From Anabaena cylindrica PCC 7122 (lineage in GTDB: Bacteria > Cyanobacteriota > Cyanobacteriia > Cyanobacteriales > Nostocaceae), in NCBI RefSeq assembly GCF_000317695.1, contig NC_019771.1:2236001-2300000 (forward strand): 64,000 nt of DNA, read 5' to 3'. The translations under genes were made by a program, and so were the position numbers. This document shows positions 51,320 to 60,026 of this stretch, piece after piece; within the stretch, counting starts at the first letter, position 1; the number at the start of each line of letters is the position of its first letter. Below the pieces are notes generated by a model. The model worked only from the letters and a program-made list of their open reading frames with translations, did no database searches and was not told the DNA's origin.

Positions 51320-51568
51320 ATGAAATTAAAAATCAAATCAAAAGTTGATGCAGATGGCAAATTATTGTTACAACTTCCTCAATATTTAGCTAATCAAGAA
51401 TTAGTAATTATTATTAGTGATGTTTCTGAAGAAAAAATACCGACACCAGAAGAATTAGGATATGCTGCTGATTTTTTTGAGAAAACTGCTGGAAAATGGG
51501 AAGGAGAAGTTTTGGTTAGAGAAAATTTATTTGATTGTGATCGAAGAGTTTGGGATATTGAAGAATGA
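51320..51568 (+). CDS. Antitoxin-like protein of a VapBC-type remnant
   Basis: An 82-aa protein beginning with beta-rich MKLKIKSKVDADGKLLLQLPQYLANQELVIIISD, as in small cyanobacterial antitoxins, with an acidic C-terminal tail. Its stop overlaps (ATGA) the start of a vapC stub, the usual order for a TA pair. A ribosome site (AGGAG) precedes it. It may persist as an orphan antitoxin. Confidence 0.75.
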   Translation: MKLKIKSKVDADGKLLLQLPQYLANQELVIIISDVSEEKIPTPEELGYAADFFEKTAGKWEGEVLVRENLFDCDRRVWDIEE

Positions 51569-51621
51569 TTTATTTGTTAGCTATTAATACCTGTATTCAA
51601 TATATAAATTTGGTTTATTAA
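51565..51621 (+). pseudogene. vapC (PIN-domain toxin) N-terminal stub
   Basis: Only 18 codons, MIYLLAINTCIQYINLVY. This is the start of a PIN toxin (usual form MIYLLDTNTCIQYL), in which the catalytic Asp-Thr has become Ala-Ile before a stop. The rest of the toxin gene is missing. Directly coupled to the antitoxin gene by ATGA. Confidence 0.75.
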
Positions 51622-51676
51622 AACTCCATCTTTATTTGATTTAGATAGTCTCTCTTTGGCAAGCCAATTAACAAAA

Positions 51677-52411
51677 ATGACAGACACATCTACACATAAT
51701 CAAGATAATTTGACAAATATCTCAAAAATTCTATGGGATAACGTTTTAAAACCTGACAATTCTTGGAAATATAATCCTAAATGTAGTGAGATACATCAAA
51801 AATTATTACATTTTAACCCTAATCATCCTGATACTCCAGAGCATATTGATAAAGTTCTTAAATGTGTAATTAGAGGAGTACGTCTTACAGAAGAAGCGAT
51901 TAATTGGAATGAACCTTCTATTGGAGGTGAAAAACTTACAGTATATGATAAATTACGGGGAGTCCAATGGCGACTTGTAATCGCTTATATTGGATTTGAA
52001 ATTACTACTAAAGCATTGATGAATAGTTTTGAGGGAGTGTTGAAATCAAACATTATTATGACATTTATAAAACAGTCTAATCTCCCAAACTATAATCCAC
52101 TGATTTCACCAAATCCTAAGAAAAAAGAGAATCTTGATAAATGGCTTGCAAAAGATGAAGATGCAATTGCTGAATTCCTGGGAGTAATAAGTCCCAAGGA
52201 TAAACAACTCATTAAACATTGGATTGTTCAATCTAATTCTATTTCTTCTTGGGAAGAAGCGGTACAACTTGCTAGAATTTTCAGAAATGCCTCTGCACAT
52301 GGGTTTCTTTCAGCTAAAAAAGTTAGAGATTGGCAACTTAAACCGGGTTTATCTATTCTTGCTGATAATTTAGGTGAGATTATGGCTGCTGGATTAGAAA
52401 AATTGATTTAG
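51677..52411 (+). CDS. Hypothetical protein with HEPN-like RNxxxH motif
   Basis: A 244-aa helical protein, otherwise unknown. Near the C-terminus ARIFRNASAHGFLSAKKVRDW contains R-N-x3-H, the active-site motif of HEPN ribonucleases and of HEPN proteins in defence and toxin systems. The preceding helical bundle (LRGVQWRLVIAYIGFEITTKALM) fits such a fold. I chose ATG 51677; a TTG seven codons earlier is less likely. Function as an RNase is a hypothesis. Confidence 0.65.
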   Translation: MTDTSTHNQDNLTNISKILWDNVLKPDNSWKYNPKCSEIHQKLLHFNPNHPDTPEHIDKVLKCVIRGVRLTEEAINWNEPSIGGEKLTVYDKLRGVQWRLVIAYIGFEITTKALMNSFEGVLKSNIIMTFIKQSNLPNYNPLISPNPKKKENLDKWLAKDEDAIAEFLGVISPKDKQLIKHWIVQSNSISSWEEAVQLARIFRNASAHGFLSAKKVRDWQLKPGLSILADNLGEIMAAGLEKLI

Positions 52412-53027
52412 CAAATTCAACCAGATTCCCGACTTCTCTAAGAACTTGAGGATCTGAACTTTTTCATTATAAAAAACAGGTATTGACATTTGCTACCTAA
52501 CTATTTAGTATATAAAGTATGTATATCAAGCCAACTTGTAGAGACAAGTAATACCAATATAATATGAAGTTCCATATAATTAGGAGTCTGAAAACCTTGT
52601 CAATGCAAGAATTATTCTGTGCAGCTTCATATAAAAATGGTATAAGGCTTAAAACGGATTGGAAACCTGAAAGGGGAACCATACAGCATTTTTCGATCCA
52701 ACCCGTCACAAAGGTAAATCGCAGAACGAAGTGTATCACTAGTTTTGATGATTTCCATCTGTGGCATCGTTGATTACAATTTGCTGACTATTATTCCGAC
52801 TGTATACATGTCACTTAAAACTTAAGTTCGGTTCTTCAGTACCTGTTATGCCAAATATGGGTTTATTTATCCCACAACCCTTATAAATAGAGGGTTTCAT
52901 TATTTATGATGCCCAATAATGTTAAATCAACCAATGAATTTACCTAAAATCCTTATATAGCAAGGCTTTCGGGATTTGGTAAAGTATTTAGCATAGATAA
53001 GTATGGAAAAACTTTAAGTTTTTAAGA

Positions 53028-53072
53028 ATACACGGTGAACTCATGGCATCAAACTTTTCGCACACCGTGTAT
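53028..53072 (+). ncRNA. Candidate structured RNA, hairpin copy 1
   Basis: ATACACGGTG pairs perfectly with CACCGTGTAT around a 25-nt loop starting AACTCATGGCATCAAAC. The same loop recurs in copy 2, where the stem is kept by compensating changes. Confidence 0.45.
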
Positions 53073-53214
53073 ATCCTTATACACTTACTAAAAATTCGTG
53101 AATAACAAAATCCCCGATTTCTCTAAGGAAGCTGCTAACTAAGTTAATTGTGCTATTTTCAAAAAAGGCTATTGACATTTGCTACTAAACCAATTTATGA
53201 TAAGTAGTTAAGAA

Positions 53215-53259
53215 ATATACGGTGAACTCATGGCATCAAACATAGTAGCCGCTGTATGT
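53215..53259 (+). ncRNA. Candidate structured RNA, hairpin copy 2
   Basis: ATATACGGTG pairs with CGCTGTATGT over 10 positions if G-U pairs are allowed, around a 25-nt loop with the same first 17 bases as copy 1. One pair changes C-G to U-A, three become G-U. The wobble pairs point to a plus-strand RNA. Confidence 0.45.
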
Positions 53260-53347
53260 TTCTCAGTATTTCAACCAAAAATTAAATAAGTGAATAGCTT
53301 CAGTAGGATGGCAGCATTAGTGTCAAACTGGACGCAAAGCCCTAAGT

Positions 53348-53755
53348 ATGGCTGATGAAACGGTTACACTGCAAATACCCGAAATTATCTATCAACGGTT
53401 AGTCAATACCGCCCATGCTACTCAGCGTCCTTTAGAGGAAGTTATGCTTCATGCTTTACAAGTCGGTAGTCCACCAGCATGGGATGATGTACCAGAAGAG
53501 TTTCAAGTCGAACTGGCGGCTTTAGATAAGTTAGATGATAATACTCTCTGTCAAATTTTCCATAGTCAGAAAACAGCAAGAGATATGGAAGAATATAATA
53601 TTTTATTACTAGAGAAAAATTCTAGTGGTACATTGACAGAAATAGAAAGATTAAATTTAATATCTCTCAGACACGAAGCTGATCTTTTTATGTTGCGTAA
53701 AGCTCAAGCCGCTGTTTTACTTCGTTGGCGAGGATATAGTTTACCAAATCATTAA
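53348..53755 (+). CDS. Conserved cyanobacterial protein, antitoxin-like
   Basis: A 135-aa protein starting VTLQIPEIIYQRLVNTAHATQRPLEEVMLHALQ, a ribbon-helix-helix-like N-terminus seen in cyanobacterial proteins that often precede toxin or nuclease genes. The C-terminal helices (TLTEIERLNLISLRHEADLFMLRKAQAAVLLRWRGY) are typical of that family. No partner follows on the same strand; the next genes converge on it. Confidence 0.7.
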   Translation: MADETVTLQIPEIIYQRLVNTAHATQRPLEEVMLHALQVGSPPAWDDVPEEFQVELAALDKLDDNTLCQIFHSQKTARDMEEYNILLLEKNSSGTLTEIERLNLISLRHEADLFMLRKAQAAVLLRWRGYSLPNH

Positions 53756-53763
53756 ATCCCGGA

Positions 53764-54055
53764 TTAAGAAAACAAAGATTCAAGATTACGATATCCATTA
53801 ACTACTCGAATAATTTCTACATCATCTTTGTATCAACCGATAGAAAATAATATAAGGATTTACAGATATTCCTCGCAATTCTGGTGATAGTTCAGCATAA
53901 CTACGACCTATGTTAGGAAATTGTGCTAAAGTTTGACATTTATTTTCTATTGAATTTAAAAATTCAGTTGCAGAACCTAAGTTGAAATTTGATAAATCAT
54001 CACAAATTTCATTGATATCTTGAATTGCTTCATCTGTTAAACTGTAATTACTCAT
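53764..54055 (-). pseudogene. ParE-family toxin gene with a 3' frameshift
   Basis: The frame from 54055 gives a normal ParE start (MSNYSLTDEAIQDINEICD; NIGRSYAELSPELRGISVNPYIIFYRL) but stops early at 53822. Removing one A in CAAAG restores DDVEIIRVVNGYRNLESLFS to a stop at 53764, the expected ParE ending. The truncated product lacks the last strand and is probably inactive. Confidence 0.8.
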
Positions 54056-54318
54056 TGTAAAGATTCACCTTTTTGGGCGAGTTTTTCTCGCAATCTTGCA
54101 AAAGCAACTTCACCATCAGTCAATTGTCCCCTATTAGCTTGTTCAATACCCACAGCTACTTTTTGATGGGTTTCTTCTAACCATTGTTCATAATTTTTAT
54201 CTCTTTCGTCTAACAACTGCAAAGCAGCTACAATGACTTGATAGGCATTTTCATATTTACCACTTTGCAATTTGGCTTGAATTAACTGTTCCTGTTCTGG
54301 TTAAAGGCTAATATTCAT
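54052..54318 (-). pseudogene. ParD-family antitoxin gene with an early stop codon
   Basis: From ATG 54318 it reads MNISL, then TAA (54301-54303), then PEQEQLIQAKLQSGKYENAYQVIVAALQLLDERD to the end at 54052. That matches ParD antitoxins, where Thr would be expected at the stop. A shorter product could still start further in, but it would lack the first DNA-binding strand. It overlaps the toxin gene by 4 bp. Confidence 0.8.
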
Positions 54319-54428
54319 AGTCACAAATACCACAATTGATGAATTTCACAACTTGAGGATTCAGCATCGATCATTGTAACCTATTATTAATTGTTATTAT
54401 ATCCAAAGCAATAATTAAAAAAATCACT

Positions 54429-55751
54429 ATGACAAAACAACCAATACAAGTAATTGGCGGTGGACTGGCGGGAACAGAAGCAGCATGGCAAATAGCCCAA
54501 GCCGGCGTTCCTGTGATTCTTCATGAGATGCGCCCTAAACGGTTCAGCCCTGCCCATCATACGGAAAATTTGGCAGAATTGGTCTGTAGTAACTCCTTTG
54601 GCGCTATGGCAAGCGATCGCGCGGCAGGATTATTACACGAAGAATTACGTCAACTTGGTTCTATTGTCATTGCCAAGGCAGATGAACACGCAGTCCCCGC
54701 TGGTGGGGCTTTAGCAGTAGACAGAGGACAATTTGGGGAAGATTTGACCCAAACCTTAGCAAATCATCCTTTAATTGATTTTCGCCGGGGAGAAGTGACA
54801 GCAATTCCCGAAGGTATTGTAGTTTTAGCTAGTGGCCCTTTAACCAGTCCTGATTTATCCGCAGATTTACAGCGGTTTACCGGGATGGAATATCTCAACT
54901 TCTTTGATGCTGCCAGTCCGATTATTTTAGGAGATTCTATTAATAAAGATATTGCTTTTATGGCTTCTCGCTATGACAAAGGTGAGGCAGCATATCTGAA
55001 TTGTCCTATGAATAAAGAGCAGTATTTACATTTTTGGGAAGAATTACGTCAAGCGGAACAAACTGAATTAAAAGACTTTGAAAAGGAAACAGCAAAATTT
55101 TTTGAAGCTTGTTTACCAATTGAAGAAATGGCACGAAGAGGGGAAGATACCATGCGTTATGGCCCCCTAAAACCTGTAGGTTTATCAGATCCTCGCACGG
55201 GAGAACGTAACTATGCGGTAATTCAACTGCGACAAGAAGATAAAGCCGGTCAACTTTGGAATATGGTGGGTTTTCAAACTAATCTGCGTTGGGGTGAACA
55301 AAAACGAGTTTTTCAAATGATTCCTGGTTTGGAAAAAGCCGAGTTTGTCAGATTAGGAGTTATGCACCGTAATACTTTTTTAAATGCACCACAGTTGATG
55401 TCTGCAAGTTTGCAATTTAAAGAACGTCCAACTTTATTAGCAGCGGGACAATTAATAGGTACAGAAGGTTATACTGCTGCGTCTGCGGGAGGTTGGTTAG
55501 CGGGAACAAATGCGGCACGGTTGGCTTTAGGAAAAGAACCTTTAATTTTGCCTGTCACAACGATGATGGGAGCTTTATTTGAGTTTATTAGATCCGCTGC
55601 ACCTAAGCATTTTCAACCGATGGCTCCTAATTTTGGCATTGTGCCTGATTTGGGTGTGAGAATCAAGAGTAAACCGGAAAAATATGGACGTTATCGCGAT
55701 CGCTCTTTGGCAGATTTAGCCAGTTGGAAAACCGAAAATTTAGCCGTTTAA
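54429..55751 (+). CDS. trmFO: Folate-dependent tRNA (uracil-54) methyltransferase
   Basis: A 440-aa FAD enzyme that makes m5U54 in tRNA using methylenetetrahydrofolate. The FAD motif IQVIGGGLAGTEAAWQIA opens the protein, followed by HEMRPKRFSPAHHTENLAELVCSNSFGAMASDRAAGLL with the conserved Cys. GPLTSPDLS, YLNCPMNKEQY, GLSDPRTGERNYAVIQLRQED and TEGYTAASAGGWLAG follow. Length and order are typical. Confidence 0.97.
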   Translation: MTKQPIQVIGGGLAGTEAAWQIAQAGVPVILHEMRPKRFSPAHHTENLAELVCSNSFGAMASDRAAGLLHEELRQLGSIVIAKADEHAVPAGGALAVDRGQFGEDLTQTLANHPLIDFRRGEVTAIPEGIVVLASGPLTSPDLSADLQRFTGMEYLNFFDAASPIILGDSINKDIAFMASRYDKGEAAYLNCPMNKEQYLHFWEELRQAEQTELKDFEKETAKFFEACLPIEEMARRGEDTMRYGPLKPVGLSDPRTGERNYAVIQLRQEDKAGQLWNMVGFQTNLRWGEQKRVFQMIPGLEKAEFVRLGVMHRNTFLNAPQLMSASLQFKERPTLLAAGQLIGTEGYTAASAGGWLAGTNAARLALGKEPLILPVTTMMGALFEFIRSAAPKHFQPMAPNFGIVPDLGVRIKSKPEKYGRYRDRSLADLASWKTENLAV

Positions 55752-55756
55752 ATGTG

Positions 55757-56011
55757 AGAATTCAGGAGTCAGGAGTCAGCCCTTCGGCTTCGCTCAGGGC
55801 AAGGAGGAAGAATTAGAAGGAGATCAGAATATTCTCAAATCTGGGTAAATGAACGGTTTTTGATGCTTTCATCGCTTATTTATTGCACCTTATCCAACTT
55901 TATCAGCCTGAAAATGTTGATATATCTAGGTTTTTGGTTTATATGCCTAACGGCACGCTCTTCGCGTTCAGCAAGCCCTAATTAATTCTGACTCCTGACT
56001 CCTGACTCCTT
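55757..56011. repeat. CAGGAGT repeats flanking spacer
   Basis: GAATTCAGGAGTCAGGAGTC (from 55760) and the inverted GACTCCTGACTCCTGACTCC (near 55988) bracket the spacer between trmFO and the next gene. An internal inverted pair cccttcggcttcgctcaggg is also present. These are likely remnants of the same repeat family as at 26057. Confidence 0.6.
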
Positions 56012-56013
56012 CT

Positions 56014-56307
56014 TCAATCTTTCTCCTTCAATGTGACTAAACCATGAATACCTACAGATGCAATCAAACATCCTAATAATCCCCAGGTAGCATCTGCAAA
56101 AACGTTAATACGATGAGCTAAAGCTCGATGATAGGCATGATCTAACTTTCTTTGATTTGTATTTTCGGCTTCTGCCAATTGTGTCACATAAGTTTCAGCT
56201 TTGATTAGTGCAGCATAATCTGTACCAAAATAATACAGTGATATTGCTAATACTAGAAAGCCTGGTATAAGCAAAGTTAGCAAGAGAATTCCTTGTCGTG
56301 TCTTCAT
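56014..56307 (-). CDS. Small two-helix membrane protein, unknown
   Basis: 97 aa, with an N-terminal helix (ILLLTLLIPGFLVLAISLYYFG) and a second (FADATWGLLGCLIASVGIHGLV) enclosing a polar, probably periplasmic, segment with Glu/Arg. Lys-rich C-terminus. I do not recognise a family. It is divergent from the M23 peptidase gene. Confidence 0.7.
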   Translation of the reverse strand: MKTRQGILLLTLLIPGFLVLAISLYYFGTDYAALIKAETYVTQLAEAENTNQRKLDHAYHRALAHRINVFADATWGLLGCLIASVGIHGLVTLKEKD

Positions 56308-56419
56308 AAAACTATAAAACTTTATTGGTAGTCAGCATCTGAGCCGATGGGTGTTAAATTTTCGCAAAATTTGGGCATAATACTGTTGTGCTTGCACCTC
56401 TTTGGCTGAATATAACGGC

Positions 56420-57610
56420 ATGAACACGGCATTTTTGGGAAAAATCGGATTTGGGTGGTGGTTTGGGACATTGTGCTGTATTTTGTTCAGCTTTTTAGTA
56501 TTGCTACCAGTATATGGGACATCTTCTATTGATAATTTGAAACAACAGCAGCAGCAAATTCAGCAGGAACGTGAGAATGTAGTGAAGGAGAGCGATCGCT
56601 TAACCAATCTGCAAACCGAAGCGCAAAAACACCTAACTGGTTTAAATCAAAATCTGCAAACTACTAATAGCTATATTCAAGAGAGCGAAGCCAGGTTAAA
56701 ATCGGCAACGGAACTCTTACAACAGTTAGAAGCTGATTTACTGACAGCAGAACTTGTTTATCAAGAACGACAAGTAGCAACAGTGGCAAGATTGCGGTAT
56801 CTTCAGCGTTCTTCAGCTTCTCAAGGATTAGCTGTTTTACTGCAAAGTACAAATATCACCGATTTTATCAGTCGTCGTTATCAGTTGAAACTAGTTTATC
56901 GAGCAGATCAGCGAATTTTGGCTAAACTGGCAGCACAAGCAAAGCTGTTAATTACCCAAAGAACCGAAGTAGAAGGGCAAAAAAACCAGATTGCTTTGAT
57001 TAGAGAACAATTATTAGGTCAAAAAGCCGATTATCAAACTCAGGCACAATCACAAACGGAATTAATTCAACGCTTAAATAGCGATCGCTTGGCTTTGGCA
57101 GCAGCGCAAAATCAGCTAGAACAAGATTCCCAAAATTTGACAGTTTTAATTCAACAAAAGATCGCTGAACAAATAGCCAGGGAAGCAGCACAAGCAAAAA
57201 CCAATAGTAAAAGTTGGATTCGTGGTACAGGTATCTTTGCATTTCCTAGTGACGCACCCACTAGCAGTGCCTTTGGTTGGAGAATTCACCCGGTGCTTGG
57301 TTATCGACGCTTTCATGCAGGTTTGGATTTTGCTGCTAGTTACGGTAGTACCATTAGAGCCGCAGATTCAGGAATAGTGATTTTTGCAGGTTGGTATGGT
57401 GGATATGGCAAAGCTGTGATTATCGATCATGGTAAAAGTCTCACCACACTTTACGGACATAGCAGCGAGTTATATGTGACAGAAGGGCAATCTGTGCAAC
57501 AAGGACAAGCGATCGCTTCTGTTGGTTCCACAGGTTTATCGACAGGGCCTCATTTACATTTTGAAGTTCGCCGCAATGGTTCACCAGTTGACCCAGCAAA
57601 TTACTTGTAA
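56420..57610 (+). CDS. M23-family peptidase / EnvC-like murein hydrolase
   Basis: A roughly 396-aa exported protein. An N-terminal helix (TLCCILFSFLVLLPVYG) is followed by a long coiled coil (about residues 35-260, LKQQQQQIQQERENVV...). A LytM/M23 domain (about 280-396) comes last: SAFGWRIHPVLGYRRFHAGLDFAA, GYGKAVIIDHG, TLYGHSSELYV, GPHLHFEVRRNG. The zinc ligands H-x3-D and HxH are all present, so it is probably an active endopeptidase, unlike E. coli EnvC. ATG 56420 is preferred over an upstream TTG. Confidence 0.93.
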   Translation: MNTAFLGKIGFGWWFGTLCCILFSFLVLLPVYGTSSIDNLKQQQQQIQQERENVVKESDRLTNLQTEAQKHLTGLNQNLQTTNSYIQESEARLKSATELLQQLEADLLTAELVYQERQVATVARLRYLQRSSASQGLAVLLQSTNITDFISRRYQLKLVYRADQRILAKLAAQAKLLITQRTEVEGQKNQIALIREQLLGQKADYQTQAQSQTELIQRLNSDRLALAAAQNQLEQDSQNLTVLIQQKIAEQIAREAAQAKTNSKSWIRGTGIFAFPSDAPTSSAFGWRIHPVLGYRRFHAGLDFAASYGSTIRAADSGIVIFAGWYGGYGKAVIIDHGKSLTTLYGHSSELYVTEGQSVQQGQAIASVGSTGLSTGPHLHFEVRRNGSPVDPANYL

Positions 57611-57643
57611 TTCAAAAAATGTGTTATACTAGAAATTGTATGA

Positions 57644-57716
57644 GGGCGCGTGGCTCAGTGGATAGAGCAACAGGTTCCGGTCCTGTGGGTCGGGGGTTCA
57701 AATCCCTCCGCGCTCG
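57644..57716 (+). tRNA. tRNA-Arg (CCG)
   Basis: A 73-nt cloverleaf: acceptor GGGCGCG/CGCGCTC (one G-U), D-arm GGCTCAGTGGATAGAGC, anticodon arm ACAGG-TTCCGGT-CCTGT giving anticodon CCG, and T-arm GGGGG-TTCAAAT-CCCTC. No CCA is encoded. A TATACT 14 bp upstream is a plausible -10 box. The variable accessory region to the right begins directly after it. Confidence 0.95.
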
Positions 57717-57780
57717 TTTTTTTCCCTTATGGTGAGGGATTATATAACCATTACTGCGACACACTGTACCTGTACTCAGG

Positions 57781-60009
57781 TCAATGTGTGGAGCGTTTCA
57801 AAGCATTTTCATTGCCAATACCTATCTTCCCTAAGCTTTCAGCCGCCTGCCTAAGGGTGTCATCATCCTGGGATGTCTTGAGGAGTTGCACCAAAGCGGA
57901 GATCGCTTTTTCATTGCCAATACCTATCTCCCCTAAGCTTTCAGCCGCCTGCCTACGGGTGTCATTATCCGGGAATGTCTCTAGGAGTTGCACCAAAGCG
58001 GAGATCGCTTTTTCGTTGCCAATACCTATCTCCCCTAAGCTTTCAGCCGCCTGCCTACGGGTGTCATTATCCTGGGATGTCTCTAGAAGTTGCACCAAAG
58101 CGGAGATCGCTTTTTCGTTGCCAATACCTATCTCCCCTAAGCTTTCAGCCGCCTGCCTACGGGTGTCATTATCCTGGGATGTCTCTAGAAGTTGCACCAA
58201 AGCGGAGATCGCTTTTTCATTACCAGTGCCTATATTCCCTAAGCTTCGAGCCGCCTGCCTACGGGTACCCTTATCCTGGGATGTCTCTAGGAGTTGCACC
58301 AAAGCGGAGATCGCTTTTTCATTGCCAATACCTATCTCCCCTAAGCTTCGAGCCGCCAGCCAATGGGTACCCTCATCCTGGGTTGTCTTGAGGAATTCCA
58401 CCAAAGCTGCAATCGCTTTTTCATTGCCAGTGCTTATATTCCCTAAGCAATCAGCCGCGTGCCTACGGTTGCAAACATCCTGGGATGTCTTGAGGAATTC
58501 CACCAAAGCGGAGATCGCTTTTTCATTACCAGTGCCTATATTCCCTATGCTTTGAGCCGCGTGCCTACGGGTACTCTCATCCTGAGATGTCTCTAGGAGT
58601 TGCACCAAAGCGGAGATCGCTTTTTCATTGCCAGTGCCTATCTTCTCTAAGCTTTCAGCCGCCTGGCTAAGGATGTACTTATCCTGGGATGTCTCTAGGA
58701 GTTGCACCAAAGCGGAGATCGCTTTTTCATTGCCAGTGCCGCCTATATGCCCTAAGCTTTCAGTCACCAGGCAACAGGTGTCATTATCCTGGGATGTCTC
58801 TAGAAGTTGCACCAAAACTGCGATCGCTTTTTCATTGCCAGGGTCTATAATCCCTATGCTTTGAGCCGCCCGCCTATGGATGTACTCATCCTGGGCGGTC
58901 TTGAGGAGTTGCACCAAAGCTGTGATCGCTTTTTCATTGCCAGCGCCTATATTCCCTAATCTATAAGCCGCCTCCATAAGGGTGTCATCATCCTGGGATG
59001 TCTCTAGAAGTTGCACCAAAACTGCGATCGCTTTTTCATTGCCAGGGTCTATATTCCCTAAGCTTTGAGCCGCCAGGCAACGGGTGTCATTATCCTGGGA
59101 TGTCTCTAGGAGTTGCACCAAAGCGAAGATCGCTTTTTCATTGCCAATACCTATCTCCCCTAAGCTTCGAGCCGCCAGCCAATGGGTACCCTCATCCTGA
59201 GTTGTCTTTAGGAATTCCACCAAAGCTGTGATCGCTTTTTCATTGCCAGTGCCTATCTTCTCTAAGCTTTGAGCCGCCTGCCTACGGGTATCATTATCCT
59301 GGGATGTCTTTAGGAATTCCACCAAAGCTGTGATCGCTTTTTCATTGCCAGGGTCTATATTCCCTAAGCTTTGAGCCGCCAGGCAACGGGTGTCATTATC
59401 CTGGGATGTCTTTAGGAATTCCACCAAAGCTGTGATCGCTATTTCATTACCAGTGCCTATCTCCCCTAAGCTATCAGCCGCCTCCATAAGGGTGTCATTA
59501 TCCTGGGATGTCTCTAGAAGTTGCACCAAAGCTGCGATCGCTTTTTCATTGCCAATACCTATCTCCCCTAAGCTTTGAGCCGCCCGCCTATGGGTGTACT
59601 CATTCTGGGATGTCTTGAGGAGTTGCACCAAAGCGGAGATCGCTTTTTCATTGCCAGTGCCGCCTATATGCCCTAAGCTTTCAGCCACCTGCATACGGGT
59701 ATCATTATCCTGGGATGTCTCTAGAAGTTGCACCAAAGCGGAGATCGCTTTTTCATTGCCAGGGTCTATATTCCCTATGCTTTGAGCTGCCTCCATACGG
59801 GTATCATTATCCTGGGATGTCTTGAGGAGTTGCACCAAAGCTGCGATCGCTTTTTCATTGCTAATACCTATCTCCCCTAAGCTTTGAGCCGCCTGCATAA
59901 GGGTGTCATTATCCTGGGATGTCTCTAGAAGTTGCACCAAAGCTGCGATCTCTGTTCTTCGTTCCGTTTCTTCCAGTGCTGCTTTAGCTGTATTTTTAAT
60001 TTCTGACAT
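57781..60009 (-). CDS. HEAT-repeat protein with 21 near-identical 34-residue units
   Basis: A 742-aa protein. After a 30-residue helical start (MSEIKNTAKAALEETERR) it consists of 21 tandem units of about 34 residues, consensus ISALVQLLETSQDNDTRRQA with AESLGEIGIGNEKA, and ends ALKRSTH. The units are HEAT-type helix pairs expected to form a solenoid for protein binding. DNA units of 102 bp are so alike that recent unit exchange is likely; two neighbours are identical in protein sequence. I chose ATG 60009: the longer frame to 60072 runs antisense into the GAF fragment. Confidence 0.85.
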   Translation of the reverse strand: MSEIKNTAKAALEETERRTEIAALVQLLETSQDNDTLMQAAQSLGEIGISNEKAIAALVQLLKTSQDNDTRMEAAQSIGNIDPGNEKAISALVQLLETSQDNDTRMQVAESLGHIGGTGNEKAISALVQLLKTSQNEYTHRRAAQSLGEIGIGNEKAIAALVQLLETSQDNDTLMEAADSLGEIGTGNEIAITALVEFLKTSQDNDTRCLAAQSLGNIDPGNEKAITALVEFLKTSQDNDTRRQAAQSLEKIGTGNEKAITALVEFLKTTQDEGTHWLAARSLGEIGIGNEKAIFALVQLLETSQDNDTRCLAAQSLGNIDPGNEKAIAVLVQLLETSQDDDTLMEAAYRLGNIGAGNEKAITALVQLLKTAQDEYIHRRAAQSIGIIDPGNEKAIAVLVQLLETSQDNDTCCLVTESLGHIGGTGNEKAISALVQLLETSQDKYILSQAAESLEKIGTGNEKAISALVQLLETSQDESTRRHAAQSIGNIGTGNEKAISALVEFLKTSQDVCNRRHAADCLGNISTGNEKAIAALVEFLKTTQDEGTHWLAARSLGEIGIGNEKAISALVQLLETSQDKGTRRQAARSLGNIGTGNEKAISALVQLLETSQDNDTRRQAAESLGEIGIGNEKAISALVQLLETSQDNDTRRQAAESLGEIGIGNEKAISALVQLLETFPDNDTRRQAAESLGEIGIGNEKAISALVQLLKTSQDDDTLRQAAESLGKIGIGNENALKRSTH

Positions 60010-60026
60010 AATTTTTTCCGACAAGT

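Larger units (their letters stand above)
52412..53347. other. Long spacer with duplicated hairpin units
   Basis: 936 bp with no convincing protein gene. It holds duplicated segments: ATTGACATTTGCTAC at about 52484 and 53170, CCGA[C/T]TTCTCTAAG at about 52430 and 53115, and two matching hairpins (53028-53072 and 53215-53259). A 70-codon frame at 52564-52773 shows no family likeness. Confidence 0.55.

Noticed and set aside
52564..52773. 70-codon plus-strand frame in the long spacer
   Set aside because: No recognisable domain and no convincing ribosome site; overlapped by an antisense frame of similar length.
53028..53259. CRISPR or transposon end interpretation of the duplicated hairpins
   Set aside because: Only two copies with irregular spacing, no flanking duplications and no transposase; covarying stems favour RNA structure.
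57650..58555. Long plus-strand frame beginning within the tRNA
   Set aside because: It is the antisense shadow of the HEAT array; its repetitive SLPIPISPKL pattern only mirrors the 102-bp units, and it starts inside the tRNA-Arg.
57975..59785. Other plus-strand repetitive frames over the HEAT array
   Set aside because: All are antisense shadows caused by the tandem repeats lacking stops on both strands.
57781..59990. CRISPR-like appearance of regular repeats
   Set aside because: The 102-bp period is translated as HEAT units in one open frame, with no short repeat/unique spacer pattern and no cas genes.
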